Shown: positions 1-9,796 of the stretch, piece after piece
Layout: each line of letters opens with the position of its first letter
How positions within the stretch are numbered: position 1 is the stretch's first letter
Assembly: GCA_963977105.1 (NCBI GenBank)
Contig: CAXBNI010000002.1
Location: forward strand, 285,030-349,029
Direction of reading: 5' to 3'
DNA length: 64,000 nucleotides
Source of the DNA: UBA2705 sp963977105
GTDB lineage: Bacteria; Pseudomonadota; Alphaproteobacteria; Micavibrionales; Micavibrionaceae
Position numbers and translations under genes: made by a program
Notes under the pieces: generated by a model
Seen by the model: only the letters and a program-made list of their open reading frames with translations
Told to the model about the DNA's origin: nothing
Databases searched by the model: none

Positions 1-848
1 GCCTCCTCTAGCAAGCCAAGAATATGACCGTGATCTGTAAGTTCTTGCACCAGATATGGCGAATTGGTCAGATATAAGGGTTTTTTGGTATATAGCGCTT
101 CGCTAATCATTGAACCAGACTCACCAATCAACACTAAATGGTCCGCGTGATCTAACAGCCCCATATAAGGGTTATAACCATTAACAAGCAGCGGGTAATC
201 ATCGCCCATAACCTGCAACTTTACCGGCGTATATTTTGCCAGAGTTTCTAAATTAGATTTTAAGCGCGCGTGCAAATAACCCGTTCGGCGTGAGGGGCAT
301 AGATAAAACGTTGTGTCACGACCACCTGTTGCGGCCATCGCGGCTAATTTATGTGCTATCGCATCCTGATCACAAGACGTCACGCCGCCCATAAAAACGG
401 CGACTAAATCCCCTTTAATATTTTTGACGGCACTTTGGAATTCGCGCCCTGCATATTGTAATGCTGCGTCCGTTAAATCATGCGCAACAAGGCCTTGCGT
501 ATTGTTTGTTCTATACTCTGAATATTTTTCATTCCAGCGGTCTTCTTGAACAACAGGAGGGGTAACGAGTTGGTCGCACAGCAACCAACTCTGATGGCCA
601 ATAACAATATCCGCGCGTTTAATCTGCTGCGCATAGGCGCTAAGCTGTGCATCATAGCCAGAGAATTGATTGAACCTTTGAGAAAGGCTCAACGCATCAA
701 CATAATCATAACGGCCATTTAACATGCGCGCAGCATTTTGCGCGACACCGATCGCGCCCTTGCTGTCACCGCGCAGAGGGTCATCCTGACCTATATAAGC
801 AACAACCAAAGGGCCGTCTTTCTGATCCTGCGCTTTGCAATTATTCAT
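1..848 (-). CDS. ELM1-family protein (partial, 3' end outside window)
   Basis: The reading frame is open from ATG 848 to the window edge (about 282 codons), so the C-terminus is missing. An AGGGA sits 6 nt before this ATG; an in-frame ATG at 854 abuts that motif too closely to be likely. The distal part carries NPYMGLLDHAD followed by GESGSMISEAL, the pattern of the nucleotide-sugar-binding half of the ELM1/DUF1022 family (Mito_fiss_Elm1), which has a GT-B glycosyltransferase-like fold. In alphaproteobacteria these genes commonly lie near lipid A or LPS genes; the bacterial reaction is not well defined. A plain glycosyltransferase is the alternative. Divergent from the DotA/TraY genes to the right. 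Confidence 0.75.
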   Translation of the reverse strand, partial: MNNCKAQDQKDGPLVVAYIGQDDPLRGDSKGAIGVAQNAARMLNGRYDYVDALSLSQRFNQFSGYDAQLSAYAQQIKRADIVIGHQSWLLCDQLVTPPVVQEDRWNEKYSEYRTNNTQGLVAHDLTDAALQYAGREFQSAVKNIKGDLVAVFMGGVTSCDQDAIAHKLAAMAATGGRDTTFYLCPSRRTGYLHARLKSNLETLAKYTPVKLQVMGDDYPLLVNGYNPYMGLLDHADHLVLIGESGSMISEALYTKKPLYLTNSPYLVQELTDHGHILGLLEE

Positions 849-1081
849 CTTCATTCCCTGTCAATATAACACATTATATAGCAGCGCTTCGCATGTTATG
901 TCAATATATTCAGGAAAATCAATGATATCAGCATTATTTATGGCATTCATTTAACAGTCTATGTTATGATTTATAGGTCTTTGTACTTTTTTTATCGATT
1001 CAAGAGTCAAGGACATGGGGCTGATTTTATTTGGTATTTTATGATTGCTTCTTGCTAGGGAGTGATTTTTGGGGCTTGGTA

Positions 1082-3811
1082 GTGACCAATTCAAGGAACA
1101 CATTTTCAATTGATACAAAGGCCGCGGCAAAAGCCGTGTTGCTGCCTGGCATCTTGCCGCGCATCAAGGATTTGTTTGGCTCCCCGCTTGTTTTCTTGGC
1201 CTATGGATACGCCTATTTGTTTTATATGGTTCGCTTGCTTCCCGAAAACCACCCTTATTTACAAAAACAAAATTTTGGAAAATTTGGTATCTTTAAGGTA
1301 CTTGTCGCAGCCAGCGAAAACCTAGAGTTTAAGCTCAAAAACGTTGACCGCGTGGTCGCGTATTTCTCCGTATTGGCGTCGCTTTTTATTATTATCATTC
1401 TAAGTATCATGGCGCTGCTTTACGTGGTTATGGGGATCGCGTGGGCACAAGTCCCCTCACTTTCTGAGCTTTTCTTAACGCCCAACCCTCAAGACGACAT
1501 CGCGCTTATGATGCTCGATGCCACTTTTGGCATACCGGGCATTTTTAATTCGAGCATGATGCCTGCCGCGCCGTCACCATTCCACGCCGCCATGCAAAAT
1601 GAGCTGTTTGGCCTTTATAATTACATGTTCCTTGTCATTGGCGTCGTCATTATGTGCATTCATGTTATGCACGCTATATTTGACACCATACAGTCTGGTA
1701 CATTATTTGGGCGTAAATTCAACAGCTTCTGGGGCCCTTTCCGCCTGTTGCTCGGTGTTGGTTTATTGCTGCCTGTCGCCTATAGCTTCAATTCCGCGCA
1801 GTATATTATGCTTTATACGGCAAAATTTGGATCAGGGCTTGCCACAAACGCGTGGAAAGCAATGACAGACGAAGCCGTCATTCCGATTGGCGGGGTCGAA
1901 ATTGCTGCAAATAACTATCGGAACCTGATCACCGAGCCACCACGCCCAAATATTAGCGGCCTTATTGGTTTTATGCATCTGGTCAAAACCTGCGAATACT
2001 TCTATGAGAATGTAAATGACGGCCACGCGGAGTTCGATAAAGACATCCGCGCTTATCATATCTACAGAAACTCATCGACAGAAATTACAGCACCGGGCCA
2101 ATACGCAACAGCGATAGCAAATTCAGAAGGCCAATCCATTAACATCGTCTTTGGTCACAAAGAAACAAACGCCGCAACCGGCACCGAACAGGCGCAAAGA
2201 TACGCAGGCAACGTTATCCCTTATTGTGGTGAAATCACCGTTGAAGTCACAGCAGCCCTCTCTCCTGGCGCCGCAGCTGCGCAAGAAGGCCATTTCGACA
2301 ACGTGATGACCCTTTATTTACAGCCCCCCATCGCCGCTTTCGCGCATCAAATGCACTATATGTATATGAGTGGCGTCCCCTGTCCAAGCGCCGCTGAATA
2401 CGCACAGCTAGGGGCCGCAGCAGGCACATGTTCCACCGGTATTCCCAAATCCTATACGGACACATATTATAATGTAACCCTCCCTGTCTTAGGGGACGTA
2501 CCATCGTTCATGGCCGTCGCGGCATTACAGGCAAGCACAGAATTTGAATACACCTTAGAATTAGAGCGCCGCGGCTGGGCCGGTGCAGGCCTATGGTATG
2601 GGCGCGTTACCGACCTCAATGGTTCGTTGATGGAAGCAGTCATGCAAGTGCCCTCCGCGACAAAGTTGCCGCTGATCCTAACCAAAATATTGGAGATGCG
2701 GACACAAAAAGAAACTGATGTCGCCGCTGAAGATATGTTCAGCCTGACATCTGCAGATGGCACGATTATCAAAGATATCGGGGCCAGCGTTTCAGGAGAA
2801 GAAGATCTCGTCAACGTTTTAAGCGAAGTTTACAAGCTTATGCTCGGCCCAGAAAGTGCAATTACAACATCAACCATTGATGACACATCACCAATGAGCG
2901 CGATTGAATCAATCATCAACATGATTTTCGGTACTGCGGGCATCACGAATATGAGTAAAAACAGTGACACCCATGCGATGTTCCAGTTAACCGCCATCGG
3001 TAAAGGCCTTATTGAAACCTCAATACGAAACCTATTAACGTCGACGCTAGCTTCTGCAAGTGGTGGCTTCTTTGCGCAGCTCAACACACCTGCGGCGAAA
3101 GTTATGGGCGGCGTATCTTCTGCGATTGCGGGCTTCGCCAGCATGATCGGTGGGTTAACCTTAACCGCCGGCATTATCTTGTATTACATCGTACCGCTGA
3201 TGCCATTCATGTATTTCTTTTTCGCCTGCGGGCGTTGGGTCAAATCTGTTTTTGAAGCGCTTGTTGGCGCGCCGCTTTGGGCATTGGCGCATCTTAAATA
3301 TGATGGAGAAGGCCTTGGTGACATGGCGATTAGTGGCTATTACCTTATCTTTGAAATACTCATCCGCCCAATCCTCATCGTTTTTGGTTTAATCGCGGCA
3401 TTAAGTATCTTTGGTGCGCTCGTAACCGTCTTAAATGATACGTGGTCGATTGTAACCACCAACTTGACGGGCTTTGACCACGATGCCAACCCAGCCACAT
3501 GGGATGTTGATGGCGTACGAAGCAGAATTGATCAACTCTTCTTCTCTATATTCTACGTGATTGTAATTTACGTCATGGCACAAAGTAGCTTTAAGCTCAT
3601 CGACCTTATCCCCAATCAGATTTTAAGGTGGATGGGAAGTTCGACATCAAGTTTTGGCGACATGGCACAAGACCCACTAGATACATTAACCCGTACAGCG
3701 GCCATTTCCGGCTCTCAGATGGTTCCGCAAGCGACAGGCGCGGCGAGTAAAGCAGCTTCTGGCCTTGGCTCCGCTGGTGGGGCCGCCTTTAAAGGGGCAA
3801 TAGGAAAGTAA
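1082..3811 (+). CDS. DotA/TraY-family type IVB secretion protein, copy 1
   Basis: Polytopic inner-membrane protein of the DotA/TraY family (type IVB/I-type secretion and conjugation). Two N-terminal hydrophobic segments are followed by a long, probably periplasmic, region and a C-terminal membrane block. Family landmarks, counted from GTG 1082: LPGILPRI near 21-28, A-W-A-Q at 120-123 after the second membrane helix, GTLFGRKF near 206, GWAGAGLWY at about 498, and VFEALVGAPLWALAHL near 725-740. The frame stays open upstream to TTG 1031, which would give 926 aa. GTG 1082 is preferred because it places LPGILPRI at the same distance from the start as in copy 4; neither start has a strong ribosome binding site. 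First of four tandem paralogues, 79 nt before the next. The most diverged in its periplasmic region. Confidence 0.85.
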   Translation: MTNSRNTFSIDTKAAAKAVLLPGILPRIKDLFGSPLVFLAYGYAYLFYMVRLLPENHPYLQKQNFGKFGIFKVLVAASENLEFKLKNVDRVVAYFSVLASLFIIIILSIMALLYVVMGIAWAQVPSLSELFLTPNPQDDIALMMLDATFGIPGIFNSSMMPAAPSPFHAAMQNELFGLYNYMFLVIGVVIMCIHVMHAIFDTIQSGTLFGRKFNSFWGPFRLLLGVGLLLPVAYSFNSAQYIMLYTAKFGSGLATNAWKAMTDEAVIPIGGVEIAANNYRNLITEPPRPNISGLIGFMHLVKTCEYFYENVNDGHAEFDKDIRAYHIYRNSSTEITAPGQYATAIANSEGQSINIVFGHKETNAATGTEQAQRYAGNVIPYCGEITVEVTAALSPGAAAAQEGHFDNVMTLYLQPPIAAFAHQMHYMYMSGVPCPSAAEYAQLGAAAGTCSTGIPKSYTDTYYNVTLPVLGDVPSFMAVAALQASTEFEYTLELERRGWAGAGLWYGRVTDLNGSLMEAVMQVPSATKLPLILTKILEMRTQKETDVAAEDMFSLTSADGTIIKDIGASVSGEEDLVNVLSEVYKLMLGPESAITTSTIDDTSPMSAIESIINMIFGTAGITNMSKNSDTHAMFQLTAIGKGLIETSIRNLLTSTLASASGGFFAQLNTPAAKVMGGVSSAIAGFASMIGGLTLTAGIILYYIVPLMPFMYFFFACGRWVKSVFEALVGAPLWALAHLKYDGEGLGDMAISGYYLIFEILIRPILIVFGLIAALSIFGALVTVLNDTWSIVTTNLTGFDHDANPATWDVDGVRSRIDQLFFSIFYVIVIYVMAQSSFKLIDLIPNQILRWMGSSTSSFGDMAQDPLDTLTRTAAISGSQMVPQATGAASKAASGLGSAGGAAFKGAIGK

Positions 3812-3890
3812 GCATTAAAAAAAATTAAACTTTAATGGCGATATTGAAGCGCGACAAAACAAGATAAAGAAAGAGAAAATATTCTAAGCA

Positions 3891-6854
3891 ATGAACAGCG
3901 ATATAATTAAAAACAATATAAACGCAAAATCTGTATGCGCATATTTGCTGTCACCTCAATTGGGGCGTCGGGTGAAAAACCTGTCGATCAACACAACTTG
4001 GTTTGCGCTGCTGCTACTTAATATTTTTCAAATGCTACGTTTACTACCTGCGCACTCTTATTACACAACCGCAGAATCGTTAGACAAGATAACTATTCGC
4101 GGCGTATTGGGGCTTGCGGCTCACAACCTCAAATTTGACCTGAAACATAGTGATCAAATCATTGTTTACGGCGCGGTCGTACTCGCGCTTGTTTTGCTTG
4201 TCGCCCAATTCGCGTTGTTAGCGTTCGTCTTAACTACAAACATGGCGCATGCTCAATTTATGGGCTTTTTTCAAAAACCTCCGGGATTAGACCTATCCAA
4301 GGATATTGCCTTTAGCATGCTGGATCAGATTTTTGGTGTTCCCGGCCTATATAATACAAGCTACGCGCCCGCAAGCGCAGCGGCAATTCCGCCATTCACG
4401 AAAGCTCTCCAAGGCACGTTTTCGTATTACAACCTTGCGATGTCTACCGTTGCAGCACTGCTGGTTGTTTATTTCCTTTTTGTTGTCTTAGTTGAAACAG
4501 TGCAGGATGGCACACCGTTTGGCCAACGCTTCGCCAGCGGCTATGTGCCCTTCCGCCTCATTATCGCGCTCGCTTTTTTGGTGCCGACATATCACGGCTT
4601 TAGCACAGGGCAACACTTAGTGCTAAACGTCGCAAAAATTGGCGGCATATTCGCGACAAACACATGGATAGCCTTTGGTCGCGCTGATAATAACGGGCCA
4701 GAAATATATAGCCCCCTTGGCAATGGCGGAGAGATGCTCTTACCGCAGCCGACGATGCCCGATACTACCGCGTATATAGAAGGGCTTCTGCTTGCCAATA
4801 TGTGCGCTGCATATTACAGACAACAGTATTATGTGATCAACAAAGATGCCACAGACGGTACAGGCACAACTTTATACGATACAGAGCTCTCCGTCGAAAG
4901 AACCTCGAGCACAAACGTAAACTTAGCGACAAACGACGCGCTGAGTACTAAGCCGCACCCTATTGATGTCTTTTTGATTTATGATGTCATACAGGACGGC
5001 AACAAGCCTGCCATATTAAACGGTATGGGCACCAATAGTGCCTACCCAACCACCTATTATACGGACCTTCCGGCCACAGCGACTGTAATTGACGGCAACA
5101 ACATTGATACACTCCTTGTGGCGACACAAAATAAAGACATTCGATTGCGCTTTGGTCAAATCCACCCTGACTTTAAGGGTAATCTTATGTCCACGGCTGC
5201 AAGCGCCCCCGTAAAAGGCGGTATAAGGCCTATTTGTGGTGAGATCGTCATCCCAGGCGCACCATCTCCACAGCTCGGCCCATCAGATTCAAATACAGCA
5301 CTGGGCACTTGGCGCACAGAGCTGCTTACCGTTTCCGCATTTATTTGGTACGGGGATTTAGTTACCCCCATAAGCCAGAGGCTTCTCGCCATACACGGGC
5401 TTGCTGGCCCTGATATTGACGGCTGTGATGTCTCCATCGGTACCGTAATCGGATCAGGCTGGACAGATTGTAATAGCCCTCCACCTGCTGCGTTTTATGA
5501 TAGCGTTTTTAAATATTATAAAAGCGTACTCGAAGCTGGTTTTGACAACGCCTATATTGCAATGGCGAATGAAGCCAAAGAAATACTCTCAATGAAAAAC
5601 ACCACAACAAATCTTGGTGCAAACCAAGATTTATACAGATATGGCTGGGCTGGTGCAGGCATGTGGTATAACCGCATTTCAGATACTTACGGCGCCTATA
5701 AAGAAGCCTTAAAGGCACCTTACGTTAAAACATACCCAGAAATAATGAACACGATTGCAAAGCATAAGCGTACGCAGCAGTTCAACACAATGGGGCTCGA
5801 CTTGTTTGACCCGCAGCTACCAGACGGCCGTTACATGCAGTTGCCGAACCCCCAAGACCTTGAATACGCGAAGTTAATGTCTGAGGCCATCAGCACATTC
5901 GTTTCTGCTGCTGCTGCAGAAAGATTCCCCAAAGAAGAGAAATCAAACTCTTTTGCAAACTTCGTAAACATAATATTTGGCCTTGAGGGCGTTTTCAACT
6001 TGCGCGAAAATGGCGATGTCCACCCCTTTGGACAATTGGTTGGCGCAGGTAAAGGCCTCATAGACAGCTCCATTTCCGCTTTTGCAGGGACGATATTTTC
6101 AACATCTATCTCTGGCTTTCTGTCATCTATGGGCTTTGCAAAAGGCGCAAAAATTGCTGACATGGCATCCGCAATTGAATCGATGGCGGCCACCGTTGGT
6201 CTGACGGCAGGTATTATCCTGTTCTATGTCATCCCAATGACGCCGTTTATGTATTTCTTCCTAGCCGCAGGCCGTTGGGTAAAAAGTATCTTTGAAGCCA
6301 TGATCGCCGTTCCACTTTGGGCAATGGCACATATTAGAATTGATGGCACCGGCCTGCCCGGCGTTGCTGGTAATGGTTATTTCCTTGTATTTGAAATTTT
6401 CTTAAGGCCTGTCTTGACCTTATTTGGCTTACTGGCATCAATATCGACATATGGTGCGCTAATGGTCATCTTTAACGATGTTTTTGACCTCGTTGTCGAC
6501 AACCTTGCTAATAACAGCATTACACCGGTCGCTGACCCTGATTATATCGATGAGTTCCGTGGCGTGGTGGATATGTTCTTCTACACCATTCTCTACGCTA
6601 TTGTCGCGTATATGATGGCAATGGCATCGTTTAAACTTATCGACCTTGTCCCTGACAGTATTTTACGTTGGATGGGCGCAGGTGTGAAAACCTTTAGTGA
6701 TGAATCAGGCAATATCGCCGAAGGGCTTAATAGTACAATTTCAATTCAAGGCGCAATGACTGCGCGCCATGTAAGTAACATTTCAGAAGGCCTCGGCGAG
6801 GCTGGCGGTACTGCAGGCGGTGGCTTAATGCGCGGCGTCATGCGACGTAAATAA
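3891..6854 (+). CDS. DotA/TraY-family type IVB secretion protein, copy 2
   Basis: Second tandem DotA/TraY-like protein, 987 aa. It repeats the family layout: hydrophobic N-terminus, A-H-A-Q at 118-121 after the second helix, DIAFSMLDQIFGVPGLY, GTPFGQRF near 207, a large middle domain, GWAGAGMWYNRI near 585, then a membrane block with LTAGIILFY near 770 and FEAMIAVPLWAMAHIR near 800. The N-terminus differs from its neighbours: the LPGILPRI motif is replaced by a sequence containing LSPQLGRRVKNL. The middle domain has a longer insertion than copy 1. Ends 32 nt before copy 3, so co-transcription is likely. No clear Shine-Dalgarno lies before ATG 3891. Inner-membrane location and a role in a secretion channel follow from the family, not from direct evidence here. 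Confidence 0.87.
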   Translation: MNSDIIKNNINAKSVCAYLLSPQLGRRVKNLSINTTWFALLLLNIFQMLRLLPAHSYYTTAESLDKITIRGVLGLAAHNLKFDLKHSDQIIVYGAVVLALVLLVAQFALLAFVLTTNMAHAQFMGFFQKPPGLDLSKDIAFSMLDQIFGVPGLYNTSYAPASAAAIPPFTKALQGTFSYYNLAMSTVAALLVVYFLFVVLVETVQDGTPFGQRFASGYVPFRLIIALAFLVPTYHGFSTGQHLVLNVAKIGGIFATNTWIAFGRADNNGPEIYSPLGNGGEMLLPQPTMPDTTAYIEGLLLANMCAAYYRQQYYVINKDATDGTGTTLYDTELSVERTSSTNVNLATNDALSTKPHPIDVFLIYDVIQDGNKPAILNGMGTNSAYPTTYYTDLPATATVIDGNNIDTLLVATQNKDIRLRFGQIHPDFKGNLMSTAASAPVKGGIRPICGEIVIPGAPSPQLGPSDSNTALGTWRTELLTVSAFIWYGDLVTPISQRLLAIHGLAGPDIDGCDVSIGTVIGSGWTDCNSPPPAAFYDSVFKYYKSVLEAGFDNAYIAMANEAKEILSMKNTTTNLGANQDLYRYGWAGAGMWYNRISDTYGAYKEALKAPYVKTYPEIMNTIAKHKRTQQFNTMGLDLFDPQLPDGRYMQLPNPQDLEYAKLMSEAISTFVSAAAAERFPKEEKSNSFANFVNIIFGLEGVFNLRENGDVHPFGQLVGAGKGLIDSSISAFAGTIFSTSISGFLSSMGFAKGAKIADMASAIESMAATVGLTAGIILFYVIPMTPFMYFFLAAGRWVKSIFEAMIAVPLWAMAHIRIDGTGLPGVAGNGYFLVFEIFLRPVLTLFGLLASISTYGALMVIFNDVFDLVVDNLANNSITPVADPDYIDEFRGVVDMFFYTILYAIVAYMMAMASFKLIDLVPDSILRWMGAGVKTFSDESGNIAEGLNSTISIQGAMTARHVSNISEGLGEAGGTAGGGLMRGVMRRK

Positions 6855-6886
6855 AGCAGCAGGGATTAAATGAGTAGGAAAGAATA

Positions 6887-9748
6887 ATGGCATTTTTTGA
6901 TAAGAAAAAAGAAAAGAAAGAACTGCATAATATTGGTGCAGGGGACGTCGTGAAATACATGACACTCCCGCGCATCCTGCCACGCATTGCCGAGTTTATT
7001 AGCACTGGCTTTAAAACTCTGGCCTTTTTCATTGCTTGCGTCTTATCAACAGTGCGTCTTATTCCTGCGAACCACCCCTATATGCAGTCCAAAAACATTG
7101 GCCAGTTTGGCATAGTTCAAGTTCTTGCGCTTGCTGCAAATAATATTGAATTCCGCAAAGGAAAAGCCGATCAGATTATCGTCTTTTCCGTTATTATTGC
7201 CGCGATTGCCATACTGGCACTTCAGGTTTTCACCCTGCTTGCCTCCTTTGTTATGCTGCCTGCTATGGCACAAATTGCAAATATATTTGCACCATACCCA
7301 ACGTTTATTCCGGGCGGCGCAGGCGCGGCAGGCGTTGGCGCTGATGGACGTTATGACATTGCGATGATCCTGCTTGATCGCGTTTTCGGCGTTCCCAACT
7401 TCTTTAATTCATGTGTAAGCTTGAATGTCCCTTGTACTGGTATTAACGCAAGCGGCCTAAACAGCGCCACGGAAGTACATACTTCTGGTGGCTCATTACC
7501 ATGGCCATTCCACCGAGGCCTTCAGCAGATGTATCTATTCTATAGCCTTGCTTTACTCGTCGTAGGTTTGTTCATCTTTATATACTTCATCATGGTGATT
7601 ATCATTGAGACTGCGCAGACAGGCACGCCTTTTGGGCGACGTTTCAACTCTGTTTGGGCCCCCATCAGAATGGTGGTCGCCGTCGGCCTACTTATTCCAT
7701 TTGCATTTGGTATGAACTCGGCGCAGTTCATCACACTATATGCGGCAAAGTGGGGCTCTGGCCTTGCCACAACCGCATGGTTTAATTTTGCCGCGAATCT
7801 TTCAAAGCTTTCCACCGAGCAAGAACTTATCGGCACGCCAACAGCACAAACAGCGAATCAGCTTATCTCGTTTATTTCATTGGCCCTTGCATGCGAATAC
7901 CATGAAGAAACTTTCTTTAAGTATGACCCTGCAATGACAAACGTGAATAAAGACGTCGATGCTTGGCTAGTAAAAAACCACTCAATACCAAGCCAAAGAC
8001 GCAGCCTCTTCACAGCAACAGACTATGCAAGTGCAAGAACTTTCTATGAAAACGGCAATGTGGTTATCCGTTTTGGTGATGAAGACCCTGCGATAATAGA
8101 TACAAATTTAACAGCAGCCTATACCAATGATACAGGGCAGGTCAGGAAGGCTTGCGGCGAATTAGTCATGACCACCACAGATATGGCCTCAGCCGGCCCT
8201 CAATATCTTTATGATGGATATTACGAGCTTATTAACTCCTTATGGGGAGGCGGCCCCGGACTGCTTCCGACGTCCACAGCGCCAGGCGCGGCAAACTGTA
8301 ATAGCGTAACCAACCTTGATAATATATTTAATACGCTGAGAACAAGTTCTCAGGCATGGATGACGGCGCGGATTAAACAAAACGGCACCGCGGCTGTCGG
8401 CGTTGGTGGCGCTAATTACTTTACGTCTGGCGAGACAAAGGAAAATATACACGCTGCGGTAAAAGAAACGATCCAGTGTCTAATAAATAACGCCGTCGCA
8501 GAGGAACGTAATAGCGGCGCATTTGATATCCCAACGGACCTACTTGTCCGTGGCTGGGCTGGTGCAGGCATTTGGTATAATAAAATCGCCGCGATGAACG
8601 GCACATTAATTAGTGCTGCAAACAATATTCCTGCGGCGACCGCCTATCCTCTTGCGATGGAGCGTACAGCAAAAGCAAAATTGCGGGTCGATAAAAACGT
8701 CAGCGCGGGTGAAATATATAACCCGAAACGAACTGACGGTAAAATGCTCAACCTGCCACGTGGTGACGCAGAAGTCGCGGCGGCGCAGGCTTACTATGAT
8801 TTATATAAATACTGGCTGACAGATTCAAACCGCATTGGTAAAGCAAGTACATCAGGCAACTTCTTTGGCGAAATGCTCAGCGGCCTGTTTGGCTTGGATG
8901 GCCTGTATTCAATTACATCGAATTCAGGTGTCCACCCCCTTGCAAAACTTGTTGGCGTTGGTAAGGGTTTGATCGATTCGACGATACGGAACTTAACGGT
9001 TGGTACCGTGGCTATGGGCGGCAGCGTTATCGCTACATATATTGATAACCCTGCATTATCACGTATCGGTGAAGAAGGTGGCGCGATTATCGGGGACATC
9101 ATGTTTAGTGTCGCCACCATTGGCCTCACCGCAGGCTTTGTTTTATATTACGTGATACCGTTCTTACCGTTTATTTACTTTTTCTTTGCGGTCGGGAACT
9201 GGATCAAAACCGTATTCGAAGCGATGGTCGGCGTGCCACTATGGGCATTAGCACACATTCGTATTGATGGTAATGGATTGCCGGGGGATGCCGCGATTAA
9301 CGGTTATTACCTTATTTTCGAAATCTTCTTGCGGCCAATTATGATTATTTTCGGCCTTATCGCAGGTATTACGGTTTTTGCCGCTATGGCTGCCGTGCTG
9401 CACGACATTTGGGACATTGTCCTCGCCAACGTTGGTGGTTCTGGCGATGCTGAAAAAGCAGGGCTTATTGAATCTATTCGTGGCCCTGTCGATAAACTGT
9501 TTTATTTGGTCGTCTACACCATCATCTTATATATGATGGCAGTATCATCATTTAAACTCGTTGAGTTGATACCACAGCAAATCCTACGTTGGATGGGCGC
9601 AAACGTATCATCATTTGTTGACCAATCACAAGACGCTGCTGGCGGCCTTGTCCAATACGCCGCCATTGGTGGTGGGCATATGTTTGGGCAAATCACCGGC
9701 GGTACGAAAGATGCCATGTCAAAAGGTATGGGCGCACTGAAGAAATAA
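6887..9748 (+). CDS. DotA/TraY-family type IVB secretion protein, copy 3
   Basis: Third tandem paralogue, 953 aa, with AGGAA about 8 nt before ATG 6887. A lysine/glutamate-rich cytoplasmic start is followed by TLPRILPRI, two membrane segments, and A-M-A-Q near 126-129. Next come DIAMILLDRVFGVPNFF, GTPFGRRFNSVWAPIR near 246, a large middle region with several cysteines, GWAGAGIWYNKI near 556, HPLAKLVGVGKGLI, and the C-terminal membrane block with FEAMVGVPLWALAHIRIDG near 775-793. The C-terminal half is very close to copy 4, which suggests these two are the youngest duplicates. Function by family: part of the inner-membrane channel of a type IVB system. Confidence 0.88.
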   Translation: MAFFDKKKEKKELHNIGAGDVVKYMTLPRILPRIAEFISTGFKTLAFFIACVLSTVRLIPANHPYMQSKNIGQFGIVQVLALAANNIEFRKGKADQIIVFSVIIAAIAILALQVFTLLASFVMLPAMAQIANIFAPYPTFIPGGAGAAGVGADGRYDIAMILLDRVFGVPNFFNSCVSLNVPCTGINASGLNSATEVHTSGGSLPWPFHRGLQQMYLFYSLALLVVGLFIFIYFIMVIIIETAQTGTPFGRRFNSVWAPIRMVVAVGLLIPFAFGMNSAQFITLYAAKWGSGLATTAWFNFAANLSKLSTEQELIGTPTAQTANQLISFISLALACEYHEETFFKYDPAMTNVNKDVDAWLVKNHSIPSQRRSLFTATDYASARTFYENGNVVIRFGDEDPAIIDTNLTAAYTNDTGQVRKACGELVMTTTDMASAGPQYLYDGYYELINSLWGGGPGLLPTSTAPGAANCNSVTNLDNIFNTLRTSSQAWMTARIKQNGTAAVGVGGANYFTSGETKENIHAAVKETIQCLINNAVAEERNSGAFDIPTDLLVRGWAGAGIWYNKIAAMNGTLISAANNIPAATAYPLAMERTAKAKLRVDKNVSAGEIYNPKRTDGKMLNLPRGDAEVAAAQAYYDLYKYWLTDSNRIGKASTSGNFFGEMLSGLFGLDGLYSITSNSGVHPLAKLVGVGKGLIDSTIRNLTVGTVAMGGSVIATYIDNPALSRIGEEGGAIIGDIMFSVATIGLTAGFVLYYVIPFLPFIYFFFAVGNWIKTVFEAMVGVPLWALAHIRIDGNGLPGDAAINGYYLIFEIFLRPIMIIFGLIAGITVFAAMAAVLHDIWDIVLANVGGSGDAEKAGLIESIRGPVDKLFYLVVYTIILYMMAVSSFKLVELIPQQILRWMGANVSSFVDQSQDAAGGLVQYAAIGGGHMFGQITGGTKDAMSKGMGALKK

Positions 9749-9796
9749 GGCTTAGGTCTACGCAATGAAGTTATAAGGGTAAAGGCATAATAGTTT

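Noticed and set aside
1015..1044. Nine-residue leader peptide (ATG 1015) before DotA-like copy 1
   Set aside because: AAGGA is only 1 nt from this ATG, and no attenuator structure or biased codons support it.
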